The position numbers were made by a program, and so were the translations under genes. This document shows, piece by piece, positions 47,471-57,135 of a stretch of DNA of 64,000 nt. The notes beneath the pieces were generated by a model. The model searched no databases and was not told where the DNA came from. It saw nothing but the letters and a program-made list of their open reading frames with translations. The DNA lies in contig NZ_BBLW01000008.1 in the NCBI RefSeq assembly GCF_000971135.1, positions 152,844 to 216,843 of the forward strand. Reading direction: 5' to 3'. The stretch is from Demequina phytophila. GTDB lineage: Bacteria; Actinomycetota; Actinomycetes; Actinomycetales; Demequinaceae. Each line of letters starts with the position of its first letter. Positions within the stretch are counted from its first letter, which is position 1.

Positions 47471-50400
47471 GCGGCCTGGGGTCAGTGCGGTCTTACCGAG
47501 GCCCTCAGCGAAGCCGATACCGCTGTTTGCGGCAACACCTCGAGGACTCATTCCCTTGGCTCCGGGACCAACGACAGCAAGGAGGCTTGCGAATGAGAGG
47601 ACAGTTTGTTGTCCTGACCGCCCGGCCTCGTAAGAATCCGCTCGAGAGACTGCGTTCACGTAGCTGTCGCCAGCCTCAAGGAGTTGATGGACCGGGTTTA
47701 GACGACGGTCGATCGCAATCGCATACCCGAATTCGTCGCGGTCGGCCGTGAAGGACATCCATTCGCCGTAGTAGTACCGCGCGGTGCCGGCCGGATCTAC
47801 GGCCGGCCCGACCGCGGACATGTAAAACACACCCGTGAGAGTCTCTCGAGTGGTTGAAAGCGACCCAGATACGTAGTCCACCGCAGCGTCCCATGCGTAC
47901 GATGCGACATCAACCGCCGTTGCGCCGGACTTCGACGCAGAGTTCGAGGGTGTGGAACCTTGAACCGTTGGAGCGCCACAAGTGGTGCCCGCGTCGGCGC
48001 ACATCATCGCGAGGCCCGTGGAGTCGACGTACGTGATGGGGTTGTTGCCGGCGTACATGTAGGGGTCGAGGGTGCGGGGGTCGCCGGGGATGAGGATCGG
48101 GTCGGGTGAGATGAATCGTCCGAGTTCCGCGTCGTAGTAGCGGGCGTTGAGGTAGGTCAGCCCTGTGCCGGTGGTGCCATCAGGGCTGGTGGTGTCTTCG
48201 ATTTGTCCGAGCCAGCCGCGGCTTTGGGTGAGGTTACTGCTGCCGCGGGTGGTGCCGTAGGGGCTGTAGGCCTGCTGGTTCGCGACCGTGGTCGTGGTGG
48301 CTTCCTGGATGACGCCGCCCTCGAGGGTGACGTCGAGGGAGACTTCGGCGGAGCCTTGCAGGTCGCTGAAGATGAGCTGGATGCCGGTGTCGTCGATGTT
48401 GTCGTGGTTGACGTCGCCGGCGTGGCGTACGGCGACGGTGGCTCCACCGGATGTGTAGGTGCGGGTGGCGGTCAGGGTGCCTGTGGTGGTGGTGTCGGGG
48501 TCGGTGATCTCGTCTGATCCGATCCATACCGTTGCAGCATCACCGACGATGCGGGCGATGCGTTGTCCCGTGCCGTCGTAGAGGTAGGTCTCGTCGCCGG
48601 CTGAGGTGAGGTTGGACAGCGGATCCCATGCGAGGGTGTCGGTGCCGCTGCCGGTGGGGTCGGTGCGTGTGATCATGCGGCCCGCGTCGTCGTACGTGTA
48701 CGTGTTGCTGCTGGTGCCGGTGGTGGCGGTGACGGCTGCCGGATGCGCGTTGCTGGCGTACGTGTAGGTTCGGGCGTCGGTGGTTGCGGTGGTGCCGTCT
48801 CCGGTGGAGGTGGTGGCGGCGGTGATCCGGCCGGTGGCGCTGTAGGACCAGGTGTTGGAGTATGCGGTCGCGCCGACGTTCCAGCTGGCTTCTGTGGTGG
48901 CGGCGGTCGTGTCGCAGTCGCCCTTCTGGGTCCATGACTGGGTCAGGCGCACGTAGCCGTCGTACTCGTAGCACTGACGCAGGCGTGCCACGCCGTTCCA
49001 CATGGATTCGAGGGTGCCGGTGTCGGCGTAGTTGTAGAAGTTGGACTGCAGGGTGGTGTCGTCGCTGAGCAGTGCCGCGATCCTGTCCACGCGTCCTGCG
49101 GTGTCGTAGGTGAACAGGCTGGAGGCGCCGTTGCCGTAGGTACGGGTGGCCGTTTTGCCGTCGGGCAGATAGGTCTTGCCCGTGACGAAGTCGGTGGCAC
49201 CTGAGGTGAGGGTTGCGGGGCGGCTCCACGCGTCGTAGGTGGTGGTGACGGTCTCGGCGGCCAAGCCGCCAATGGCGGGCAAGCTAGCGGTCTTGACTCG
49301 TCCCCACTGGTCGTACGTGGTCGACGTCGAGTAGCTGACGCCGGCAAGCTCGCCGAGCGCAGTGTCGGCGGGGAGCTCTTGTGTGGTGTCGGTGACGGCT
49401 CCGAAATCGTCGACGGTGTCGACGCGTGAGGTGACGGTGCCGGCGGTGGTGGTGTGGGTGGTTTCGAACAGCATGCCCGCGAGCGGGTTCGCGCCTGTGG
49501 TCGAGGTGTCGTAGTGCCAGGTGGTGGTGGCGTCGGGTGTCGAGGCGCCCGTGGTTTTCGCCACACGCGTGAGCATCCGATCCCACGTGTCGTAGCTCAT
49601 GGAGATCTCACCGGCGGGCGATGTCACCTCGAGGATGTTGCCGTCGTCGTCGTAGGTGTAGGTGCTCGTGCCCGCGTTGGGGTCCTTGAGGGTGATGGTG
49701 CGGCCGGCGACGTCGGTGGTGGTCACGGTCGCTGCTCCGGCGGCGTCGGTGATGGTCACCTTGGACGCGCCGGTCGCATTGTTGACCGAGTACGCGTACG
49801 TGGTGACGATGTCGGATCCGGTGGAAGCGCCGGTGGTCGTGTCCCATCCCTGGTGCTGGCGCACCAGGTCGGTGCGGCCGCGCTCGTCGAAGCGAGTGGT
49901 CGATGCGGACGACACGACGCGTCCTCGTCCCAGCGCGATCGTCGTGGTGCGATCCCCGCGGTACACGGACGTGGTGCCCGACAGGTAGGTGCCGCCGTCC
50001 TTGCGTGCCACCTGGATGGCACGCCCTGCCCAGTCGTAGGTCGTGATCGAGTACGGCGCCGGGGCGTCGGCCAGCGAGTTGGGATTCGCCGGCGACCCGG
50101 TCCTGGAGTAGGCGATCTTTCCTGCGTAGGGCTCGGACTGCTCGGCGACGCGACCGATCTCGTCGTAGCGGGTCACGCTCACCAGCCGGCCGGTGTCACC
50201 GTTCTTGGTGGGGGTGTGGACCTCGATGGGCTGACCGGCACCGTTGAAATAGGTCAGGGTGCGCTGCTGGGGGCTCATCGTGTTGTTGTCCGGAGCGACG
50301 ACTTCCTCGACCCAGGCCGGCTCCACGTTGGAGGCGCCCACCGAGGCGGCGGGCGAGTAGTTGTAGTGCACGGTGCGTGCCCGGCTGGTGTCCAAGTCGT

Positions 50401-53400
50401 CCGCGTTGAGCGACTGGCGTGGCGCCCATCCGTCGGCGAGCTGGCCTCGTTCGTTGTAGCGGTAGAACGTGGCTTGGCCTTGCTCGTTCTCGACACGGAT
50501 GGGCTGGCCGAATACGACCTCGTAGGTGGATTCGGCCGTGAACGTGGGCGAGGTCGGTGACGTCGATGTCGTCGTCACCGTGCGCGGCGACTCACCGAGG
50601 TCCGAGTAGTCGTACTTGGTCTTCGCGGGGTTCGTCGCGTCGTACTGGCTGGCGGAGACCTGGGTGCGCACACGCCCGGGCGCGTCATACGTCGTCGTGG
50701 TGGACGACTTGTGGGTGTCGTCGGTGAAGGTGTGTTGCGTGGTCACGTTGCCGTCGATCGGGTGTTGCCCGATCTTCGTTTCAGCGCCGTCGAACCAGTT
50801 GAGCGTGCGGGCAGTCGTCACGCCGTCGCTGCAGTTCCCGTCATGGGTGATGACCTCTTCGACGAACCACTGATAGTAGGTCTGACCCCAGGCGCCGTCA
50901 TTGGACAGTGAGGTGAAACTGTCGTCGTTGCCGACCGTGGTCGCATACGACGTCTCGGTGCACACCACGTCGCCCGAGCCCACGACGCCCCAGTCGGTCT
51001 TGACCTCGATCGGCCGGTACGCGCCGTCGTATGTCGTCGACACCCGCGTACTGCGCCAGTCCGACGTGACATCGAGGTTCGCATCCAAAACGCGTTCGGC
51101 GGTATCGACACGGTCGACCATGACGGCGACGGCATCGTGGACACCGGGGCCGTCGGCCGTCGTGTCGGTGCTGTATGCCGTCGTCGAGGTCGACATGATC
51201 TTGCCGTCGGCCCTGCGCACCTGTACGGACAGAACACGGCCACGCTTGGCGGGCGCGTCGGTGACGTCGTTGCCGGTGACCAAGTTGCCGATCTTCACGT
51301 CCTTCGTGGTGCCGCCGACGTTCCAGTCGCCGTTCATGCCCCGGAAGTACTGGGTCGCGGTCTCGACCTCGTCCGCGCCCGAGCCGCGCGTGGCGATCAC
51401 CCTGGTGTAGCCGCGGTAGTCGTTCCACGTCTGCGTGCCGCTGCCGCGCGCAGTCAGCGGCGAGTCTTGATAGGCCCATGCCGGGTTGCCTATATACCGG
51501 TAGTTGACGGTCTGGGTCGGTGCACCGCCCACGAGGTCGACCTGCTCGACGGACTCGACGACATACCTGTGGAAGACGCCAAAACCCGGCGGGGAACCAC
51601 CGTCACCGTCAGGGTCGAAGTAGACCGGGTAGCAGTCCCACGTGTTCTGATCCCAGGCTCCATCGACGTCGGGATACCAGGCGATGAAGCTGCTGCTGGA
51701 CGATCCACCCATCGGGCAGTGGCGGGAATCCTGTGGGTCGTAGGCGTTCGCATAGTCGACGTCGATGCGTGCGCCCAGCGGCGTGTAGATCTTCGTGATG
51801 CGCCGCTTGTCCAGCGCTCGGCTGGTCGAGGTGGTGTCCACGCGGTTCTTCAGCTGGGCGCCATCGAAGTCGTACGCGTACCCATGCGAATAGTCGGTCG
51901 TGTCACCGTCGGTGTAGTAGCGGGTCTGGACGGTGTCCAACCACAGCGACCGTGCCGAACCGTCATCGGTGGCGGGGAAGGCGAACCCGAACTGGTGACG
52001 GTACGCCGACATCCATCCACCACCAGTCTTCTTCACCTTGACCAGCACACCGTCATAGCGTTGCGCGGTGAAGAACGTGGGTGAGTCCTGCGAGGACGCG
52101 CACGTGGACGTGCACTTGAGGTCAAGGGGGACGTCCGGGAACGAGCCGGCGTTGGCGACAGTCCTGGACGGGCATGAGGCGTTGTCATCGAAGTTGTTGA
52201 ACGACGTTCCCGAACGCTCGACACACCGGTAGCGGGTATCGACGAGCACCTTGACCTCATAGTTGGTCAGGTCGAACGAGCGCTGCCCGTAACGGATCTC
52301 GCTGAGATACACCGCGGACGTGTACGACACCGACGTCGACGCATCCCCGCCGACGGCGTACTTGTTGGTCTCGAGCGCGTAGCGGTACGTCACCGCGTTC
52401 TCGTTGCGGTCGATGGCCTCGTCCATCATCCACCGGTAGCCCTGGATGCAATAGTTCGACGCGGCGGTTCCGCCGCAGCGGGGCTCGCCGGAGTCGTCAC
52501 CGAACACCGGCACGGTCGCCACCGAGTTCGTCACCGTGCCGTCATCAAGTTCGCCCAGACCGAAGAAGTAGCGTGAACCGTCGGGCAGGGCAAGCTTGAA
52601 GTACTCGTTGTTGTTGTCATCGTTGGTGGCCTTACCGCCCGTGTGGTGCGTGATGCGCCAGCCCGTGTCGTCTGCGGTGCGGTACCGGTTGTCGCCGTCC
52701 CACACCAGCGGGTAGCTGGCACCACCGAAGTTCATGACGTAGGCGGCACCCTCAGCGTCGGCGCTTTCGGGGGAGTACCAGCACAGATCACCCGCACGAG
52801 CGGTGTAGTTGTCATCGGCGCACGACTTGTACAGCCGTTCGATGTAGCCGGTGGAGAAGTCCCAGCCCTCTCCCACGGCGGGCGCCTGACCGTTGCTGGC
52901 CAGGCTTCGCCCGTCGACGGCGGCGCTGGAATAGTTCAACGCCAATCCAGGCGTGCTCCCGATACTCGCCGGCGGCAGCTCCAACGGGATGGAGTATGTG
53001 AACGCGCCTGTCCCTTCGCTGGTGCCCCACGTGCCTGCAGCAGGCAGGTCCGTCGCGGTGAAGGTGCCCACGTCGCTCGACGAGCCAGCGACGGCCGCCA
53101 GGACCGTCGCTCCCGATGAGGTGGCCTGGACAAACCCGCGGGACGGAGCGAGCGTTGCCAGGAGATCCTGCGAGGTGCCCAGATGCGGCGTTCCGCCGAC
53201 CCCGTAGGCGAGCGCAGGCCCGGATACTCCTTCCATGGGGTCGATCGGCACCTCGACCACCAGCGCACCCGAGTCGGTCTCGACGTCGTCAGGCAGGCGC
53301 GTCCCGTTCAAACACTCAGGGTTCTCAGGCGTATCAAGGGCACACGACGGGAAGGCCCACAGTTCGAGCCGGTCGGCATAGTCGGACCCGTACGCCCCCG

Positions 53401-53971
53401 CGAACGCGTCAGGATCGACCACCAGCTCCGCCCACGACGCGTCTGCGATCGCGTCCGCGTGGCGCAGCGTGAACGCCACCGACGCGCCAGGAATCATCCC
53501 GTCCACGTCGACACTGCGCAACCGCACCTCGTCGCCCACCTCCGCCACAGGGACATCGTCGCCCTCACGACCCAGCACGCCAAGGGCGTCCAGCTCGGCC
53601 ACCGCGTCGGCACTGATCGCATCGTCAAGCACGTCCGGCGAAGCCGCCTGGAGGTCGAACACCTCGTCCGGCAGCGGTGCCTCACCCTTGGGCGCGGGCG
53701 CAACCTCGAGCAGTTCGGAAGGTGCGACAGGATCCACCCACGACTCCGCCTCCGACGACGCCGACGCCTCCGCATCAACAACCTCAGGAGCCCCCAACGG
53801 GGGCCCCTGAGGCACATCCTCAATGTCCGCTGCGGCAGTCGCCGCGGCAGTGGTCAGGATATCGATCGAGGCCTCCGGGGCCGCCGCCGCTGCCGACGAC
53901 CCTGCTGTCGGCACCGCCAACCCCACCAGAACCGCCAACACCCCAGGCACCGCAGCAAAACGAACGCGCAC
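47189..53971 (-). CDS. secreted RHS/YD-repeat polymorphic toxin
   Basis: 2260 aa. A signal peptide covers residues 1-30 (VRFAAVPGVLAVLVGLAVPT), then ~270 low-complexity Ala/Asp residues. An SpvB-like start lies near 302 (GTFTATDLPAAGTWGTSEGT). Many YD repeats follow (YTYDDDGNILEV, FTYDTAGRVDRI, YTYDDAGRMITR), then the RHS core ending near 1986 (YYDAELGRFISPDP, LDPYMYAGNNPITYVDSTG). After this comes a 274-aa variable tail. The last ~93 residues (LQHGTKNLTKAGVLPAWSGK to SGNQLKMWGVP) look like a BECR-type ribonuclease toxin, a weak guess. GGGGGAG precedes the GTG start. Confidence 0.88.
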   Translation of the reverse strand: MRVRFAAVPGVLAVLVGLAVPTAGSSAAAAAPEASIDILTTAAATAAADIEDVPQGPPLGAPEVVDAEASASSEAESWVDPVAPSELLEVAPAPKGEAPLPDEVFDLQAASPDVLDDAISADAVAELDALGVLGREGDDVPVAEVGDEVRLRSVDVDGMIPGASVAFTLRHADAIADASWAELVVDPDAFAGAYGSDYADRLELWAFPSCALDTPENPECLNGTRLPDDVETDSGALVVEVPIDPMEGVSGPALAYGVGGTPHLGTSQDLLATLAPSRGFVQATSSGATVLAAVAGSSSDVGTFTATDLPAAGTWGTSEGTGAFTYSIPLELPPASIGSTPGLALNYSSAAVDGRSLASNGQAPAVGEGWDFSTGYIERLYKSCADDNYTARAGDLCWYSPESADAEGAAYVMNFGGASYPLVWDGDNRYRTADDTGWRITHHTGGKATNDDNNNEYFKLALPDGSRYFFGLGELDDGTVTNSVATVPVFGDDSGEPRCGGTAASNYCIQGYRWMMDEAIDRNENAVTYRYALETNKYAVGGDASTSVSYTSAVYLSEIRYGQRSFDLTNYEVKVLVDTRYRCVERSGTSFNNFDDNASCPSRTVANAGSFPDVPLDLKCTSTCASSQDSPTFFTAQRYDGVLVKVKKTGGGWMSAYRHQFGFAFPATDDGSARSLWLDTVQTRYYTDGDTTDYSHGYAYDFDGAQLKNRVDTTSTSRALDKRRITKIYTPLGARIDVDYANAYDPQDSRHCPMGGSSSSSFIAWYPDVDGAWDQNTWDCYPVYFDPDGDGGSPPGFGVFHRYVVESVEQVDLVGGAPTQTVNYRYIGNPAWAYQDSPLTARGSGTQTWNDYRGYTRVIATRGSGADEVETATQYFRGMNGDWNVGGTTKDVKIGNLVTGNDVTDAPAKRGRVLSVQVRRADGKIMSTSTTAYSTDTTADGPGVHDAVAVMVDRVDTAERVLDANLDVTSDWRSTRVSTTYDGAYRPIEVKTDWGVVGSGDVVCTETSYATTVGNDDSFTSLSNDGAWGQTYYQWFVEEVITHDGNCSDGVTTARTLNWFDGAETKIGQHPIDGNVTTQHTFTDDTHKSSTTTTYDAPGRVRTQVSASQYDATNPAKTKYDYSDLGESPRTVTTTSTSPTSPTFTAESTYEVVFGQPIRVENEQGQATFYRYNERGQLADGWAPRQSLNADDLDTSRARTVHYNYSPAASVGASNVEPAWVEEVVAPDNNTMSPQQRTLTYFNGAGQPIEVHTPTKNGDTGRLVSVTRYDEIGRVAEQSEPYAGKIAYSRTGSPANPNSLADAPAPYSITTYDWAGRAIQVARKDGGTYLSGTTSVYRGDRTTTIALGRGRVVSSASTTRFDERGRTDLVRQHQGWDTTTGASTGSDIVTTYAYSVNNATGASKVTITDAAGAATVTTTDVAGRTITLKDPNAGTSTYTYDDDGNILEVTSPAGEISMSYDTWDRMLTRVAKTTGASTPDATTTWHYDTSTTGANPLAGMLFETTHTTTAGTVTSRVDTVDDFGAVTDTTQELPADTALGELAGVSYSTSTTYDQWGRVKTASLPAIGGLAAETVTTTYDAWSRPATLTSGATDFVTGKTYLPDGKTATRTYGNGASSLFTYDTAGRVDRIAALLSDDTTLQSNFYNYADTGTLESMWNGVARLRQCYEYDGYVRLTQSWTQKGDCDTTAATTEASWNVGATAYSNTWSYSATGRITAATTSTGDGTTATTDARTYTYASNAHPAAVTATTGTSSNTYTYDDAGRMITRTDPTGSGTDTLAWDPLSNLTSAGDETYLYDGTGQRIARIVGDAATVWIGSDEITDPDTTTTGTLTATRTYTSGGATVAVRHAGDVNHDNIDDTGIQLIFSDLQGSAEVSLDVTLEGGVIQEATTTTVANQQAYSPYGTTRGSSNLTQSRGWLGQIEDTTSPDGTTGTGLTYLNARYYDAELGRFISPDPILIPGDPRTLDPYMYAGNNPITYVDSTGLAMMCADAGTTCGAPTVQGSTPSNSASKSGATAVDVASYAWDAAVDYVSGSLSTTRETLTGVFYMSAVGPAVDPAGTARYYYGEWMSFTADRDEFGYAIAIDRRLNPVHQLLEAGDSYVNAVSRADSYEAGRSGQQTVLSFASLLAVVGPGAKGMSPRGVAANSGIGFAEGLGKTALTPGRLQHGTKNLTKAGVLPAWSGKNSPGVIERAFVPILERPAATFDHTLGGTRVRGFLGDIDGNQVALFVYKEGPFQGQLASSFVPSGNQLKMWGVP

Positions 53972-54320
53972 TACAACTCCCCCATCAGGTGGCCACCAGG
54001 ACCGATGCGCACAACGTAGCGACGGCCAAAACACCAGGCAAGCGACGGGTTGCACTGAGCGTCAAATCCATGCGGCCAATGTGAGAGATTCCACAGCATG
54101 CATGGGTCGCCGTGCCCGACGCGACACTTGAGGGGGCGACCGTCCGACGGGGACCCGAGGAAGTCGCGCGTACGGAAGTGGAACCCCTGTAGCGCCGACG
54201 CCCGTCGCCGCGGACCTTGGCGGGGTTGTATCCCGGGGTGTACCTAGCTGGACGCCGCGAGCGACATCGCGCTCGCGCGTCAATCGGGGCCTGTCAGACC
54301 CCACATGGACACTTCTGTCC
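53972..54320. other. intergenic region upstream of RHS and recombinase genes
   Basis: About 350 bp between divergent genes. It should hold the RHS operon promoter and the recombinase promoter. No repeats, RNA genes or small frames are convincing apart from the palindrome at 54305-54322. Confidence 0.4.
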
Positions 54321-54322
54321 AT
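54305..54322. promoter_or_regulatory. palindrome over the recombinase start
   Basis: ATGGACA, loop CTTC, TGTCCAT. The last two bases begin the recombinase ATG. Further GGACA copies follow at about 54337 and 54348. A recombinase binding site or auto-operator is inferred; a translation-blocking hairpin is also possible. Confidence 0.5.
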
Positions 54323-54917
54323 GGCTCTAGAGACCAATGGACAGAGCGGACAGGTTGTTGTCGCATACCTGCGCGTCAGCTCCGCGGATCAGAATGAGGC
54401 GCGTCAGCTCGCAGCGGTGGGCGCGGTCAACAAGGTCTTCATCGACCGCGCGAGCGGCAAGAGCACCGAGCGCGCGCAATTGCAGGCGATGCTCGCGTAC
54501 GTGCGCGAGGGAGACGTCGTTCGCGTGAAAAGCGCCGACCGGCTGGCGCGGTCAACGACCGATCTGCTCGGGCTGATCGAGGCACTGGCAGCTAAGGGGG
54601 TGCAGGTCGAGTTCACCGATCACCCGAGCCTCAGCACAACCTCGGCTCACGGCACCTTTATGCTGACGATTCTCGGCGCGGTCGCCGAGTTGGAGCGCGC
54701 GACGATCCGAGAGCGCCAGGCCGAGGGGATCGCGCTGGCGAAGGCGCGCGGGGTCTACGCCAGGAACCCGAAGTTGAGCGCCGAACAGATCGAGGCGGCC
54801 CGGGTGGCAATCGAGTCGCGCGGTGTGCCGGTCGCTCGCGTCGCGCTCGATCTCGGCGTCAGCAGGCAGACGCTGTATAACGCGTTGAACGGCGTAGGCC
54901 GCTACGCGGCGCTCTGA
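54321..54917 (+). CDS. serine recombinase (resolvase/invertase family)
   Basis: 198 aa. The N-terminal catalytic domain has VVAYLRVSSADQNEARQL with the nucleophile Ser, RASGKSTERAQLQAML, and RLARSTTDLLGLIEAL. The hinge helix ends in TIRERQAEGIALAKARG. A C-terminal HTH follows (VARVALDLGVSRQTLYNALN). This is the small Pin/Tn3-resolvase type, not a large serine integrase. It could resolve multimers of the element or invert DNA. It is divergent from the RHS operon. Confidence 0.9.
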   Translation: MALETNGQSGQVVVAYLRVSSADQNEARQLAAVGAVNKVFIDRASGKSTERAQLQAMLAYVREGDVVRVKSADRLARSTTDLLGLIEALAAKGVQVEFTDHPSLSTTSAHGTFMLTILGAVAELERATIRERQAEGIALAKARGVYARNPKLSAEQIEAARVAIESRGVPVARVALDLGVSRQTLYNALNGVGRYAAL

Positions 54918-55497
54918 CCAGGGCACCGCGCAATCGTGCTCGCTGCAAGCACCGTCACTTGGCCGCGGAGCGCTGGTCCCAATGGTGGCCGCGTGATGAG
55001 CTGTCCCGAGTGCGACTGGCACCCCCCGGACGCGCCTTGCGGTCGGCCTCGAGTGTTGTGAGAGATCAGTCGGCTCGATGGCGCACGGATCGGCGCGATC
55101 TGAGCGTGTTTTGCATCAAAACTAGGGCCGCGAGCGGAGTGCGCCCTCCCCATATGGGTGCTCACATTCTGTGCTCGTGCGTCGGCCCACAGCTCGCTGT
55201 CGGCCGACCCCGCACCCGCTGGCGTACTCGACAGCCCATGGTTCCGGGCGACGCGACGCGGAAGCGACGCAGGTGGCAAGACGGTGGGTCTGTTGCGCGC
55301 GCGGCTTGCCCACAGCCCAAGATCCACGCCGCGGCCGACAGCCCCGACGACTTCGGGAGCAAAACCCCTGGTTCCTAGGCGATCTGGAGAGATCCGGGCA
55401 GATTCCTCGCAGTTCTCCTCACATCCGCGACGTTGCGGGCGATTGGAAGTGTGAGCGGGTCGCCACGGGGGCGTCCCGCCTGACCTGAGGAGTCCCG
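54918..55497. other. gene-free stretch with a 14-bp motif shared with attR
   Basis: 580 bp without a convincing gene. GCAAAACCCCTGGT at 55359-55372 also occurs at 61294-61307, just inside attR. It may be an integrase arm site or the scar of a nested insertion. The final ~30 bp contain the GAGGAG ribosome-binding site of the next gene. Confidence 0.4.
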
Positions 55498-55689
55498 ATG
55501 ACACCTGAGCTGTTGACCGTCCACGAACTCGCGGAGCTGCTGCGTACGACGCCGTCCACGATCTACGCCATGCGTTCGTCCGGGCGTGGCCCTCGAAGCA
55601 TCCGCGCAGATCGTAAGCGGCTCTTGTTCAGACGTAGCGATGTCGATTCTTGGCTGGACGAGCAGTCCGAGCCAGACCCTACCGCCTGA
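55498..55689 (+). CDS. excisionase-family helix-turn-helix protein
   Basis: 63 aa. LLTVHELAELLRTTPSTIYA followed by MRSSGRGPRSIR and LLFRRSDVDSWLDEQ is the HTH_17/excisionase winged helix. A GAGGAG ribosome-binding site precedes the ATG. Placement before rep resembles the xis-rep order in AICE elements and actinobacterial plasmids. It may regulate rep or act as Xis. Confidence 0.82.
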   Translation: MTPELLTVHELAELLRTTPSTIYAMRSSGRGPRSIRADRKRLLFRRSDVDSWLDEQSEPDPTA

Positions 55690-55955
55690 ATACACCCGCT
55701 GCCGGCGCCTGCCGGTGCGTCGCGCCACGACGCCTTGACTCTCCACGCCCACGACGTGCGTGCCTCGTGCGTCGGCGATGGCGTGCACCCTCCACTTGAT
55801 CGGAACTTTCCATGCTTGCACCGTTGACACTGTCGCGCGCCCTCGCACACGGGGCCATCGCGCGCGCGGATGCGCCCGCGCACCCGTTCCTGGCTCGTTA
55901 TGTCTAGCCGAACACTTTCTGCCCCCTGCCCTCGCCGACGTCCTGGGGTGGCACA

Positions 55956-56918
55956 GTGACCGGCGACGACAACAGTGCTCTCGCCAGGCACCTCCACCAG
56001 CTCAGCCGGAAACTGCCGATGGCGCGCCTGCTTGCGACGCTGCGAGTCGCCGGAGCCCGCGTGTGTGGAGTCAGCCTGAAGCGAGGACACAACTCGGTTC
56101 GGCTGGTCTTCGAACACGGCCGGCTGACCTTTCGAGGCCTGTGGATGTGCGAGCGCAGGTACACCTGCCCGACCTGCAGCCCACGGTGGCTGCGCAAACA
56201 GCGCGACGCCATCCAGATGCTGCTGGCCGACAACGACACCCTCGGCGGCGACTCGGTGATGGTGTCGCTGTCCCTCGCCTTCCCGCTTGGACTGACCCTC
56301 TCTGAGCGGTGGGGGATCCTTAGAGACCTCAACACGAAGCTCGGCGCCAGCAAACGGTCCCGCACGGCGCGTGCCGCCGCCGGCAAAATTGGACTCGTCA
56401 AGGTCGTGCACCCGATCCACGGCGAGCACGGATGGCACGTGCACCTGCACCTGCTCTACATCCTCAACCGAGGCATCACCGGCACGGAGGCCGACAAACT
56501 CAAGCAGGTCGAGACTGCCGTATGGGCCGACCTTGCCGACAAGGCCGGCTGCGCAGCGGAGCCCGGTGTGCAGACCTACACCCGCATCGGCCGCACTGAA
56601 GGTGACTTCAAACGTGTCGCAAGGTACCTGACGAAAGGCATCCAAGAGATCGAGCTGGGCCGCAAGGCGCCCAACCTCGACTACTACACGTGCCGCCTCG
56701 AACGCGGCAAGAACAGGTCGCCATGGCAGATGCTCGACGACGCCACGTTCCACGACGACACGGACGCACTCGCACCGTTGCGCGAATGGGTCGAGGTCAT
56801 GGAGTCCGCCACCTTCCAAACCGTGCACCTGCCCCGCAGATTGATGACACGCCTCCACGAAGACGCTGTGGCCGTACGCGAGTCGCCGGCAGGCACAGCC
56901 AAAGACGAGGTCGCATGA
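55956..56918 (+). CDS. rep: rolling-circle replication initiator
   Basis: A 320-aa HUH endonuclease of the pC194/pIJ101-type Rep group. A zinc-finger-like cluster lies at residues 65-74 (MCERRYTCPTCSPRW). The HUH metal motif lies at 161-165 (GWHVHLHLLYIL). The nicking tyrosine is probably Tyr224 in FKRVARYLTKG. It would nick a double-strand origin and start replication of the excised circle. The GTG start follows TGGGGTGG. The 3' end overlaps the next gene (ATGA). Confidence 0.85.
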   Translation: MTGDDNSALARHLHQLSRKLPMARLLATLRVAGARVCGVSLKRGHNSVRLVFEHGRLTFRGLWMCERRYTCPTCSPRWLRKQRDAIQMLLADNDTLGGDSVMVSLSLAFPLGLTLSERWGILRDLNTKLGASKRSRTARAAAGKIGLVKVVHPIHGEHGWHVHLHLLYILNRGITGTEADKLKQVETAVWADLADKAGCAAEPGVQTYTRIGRTEGDFKRVARYLTKGIQEIELGRKAPNLDYYTCRLERGKNRSPWQMLDDATFHDDTDALAPLREWVEVMESATFQTVHLPRRLMTRLHEDAVAVRESPAGTAKDEVA

Positions 56919-57109
56919 CCGGTACCACACGCGATACCGCTGCGCCATTCGAGTTCACGAACTTCACCCACGACCTCGGCGACCGCGACGACCTCCGCGC
57001 CGCACTCATCGCGCTCGCGCACCACACGGTCGACTGGAGCGACGTGCGCGACTTCTGCATCGAGCACCGGCTCACGATCCGTGAGGGGTCCTACCTCACC
57101 ATCCAGTGA
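56915..57109 (+). CDS. small hypothetical protein downstream of rep
   Basis: 64 aa, too short to classify. It contains FEFTNFTHDLGDRDDLRAAL and DVRDFCIEHRLTIREG. The 4-nt ATGA overlap with rep argues that it is a real, translationally coupled gene. A copy-control or accessory replication role is possible but not shown. Confidence 0.55.
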   Translation: MTGTTRDTAAPFEFTNFTHDLGDRDDLRAALIALAHHTVDWSDVRDFCIEHRLTIREGSYLTIQ

Positions 57110-57135
57110 CCGAGCCGCACTCGTGGGCGCGTCAC

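Noticed and set aside
49454..50560. 368-codon plus-strand frame inside the RHS gene
   Set aside because: Antisense to the YD repeats, with repetitive Gly/Val/Arg composition and no start signal; treated as an artefact of repeat codon structure.
54902..55504. 200-codon minus-strand frame between the serine recombinase and the HTH gene
   Set aside because: Low-complexity Arg/Ser/Pro sequence with no recognisable domain, overlapping other equally poor frames in all directions.
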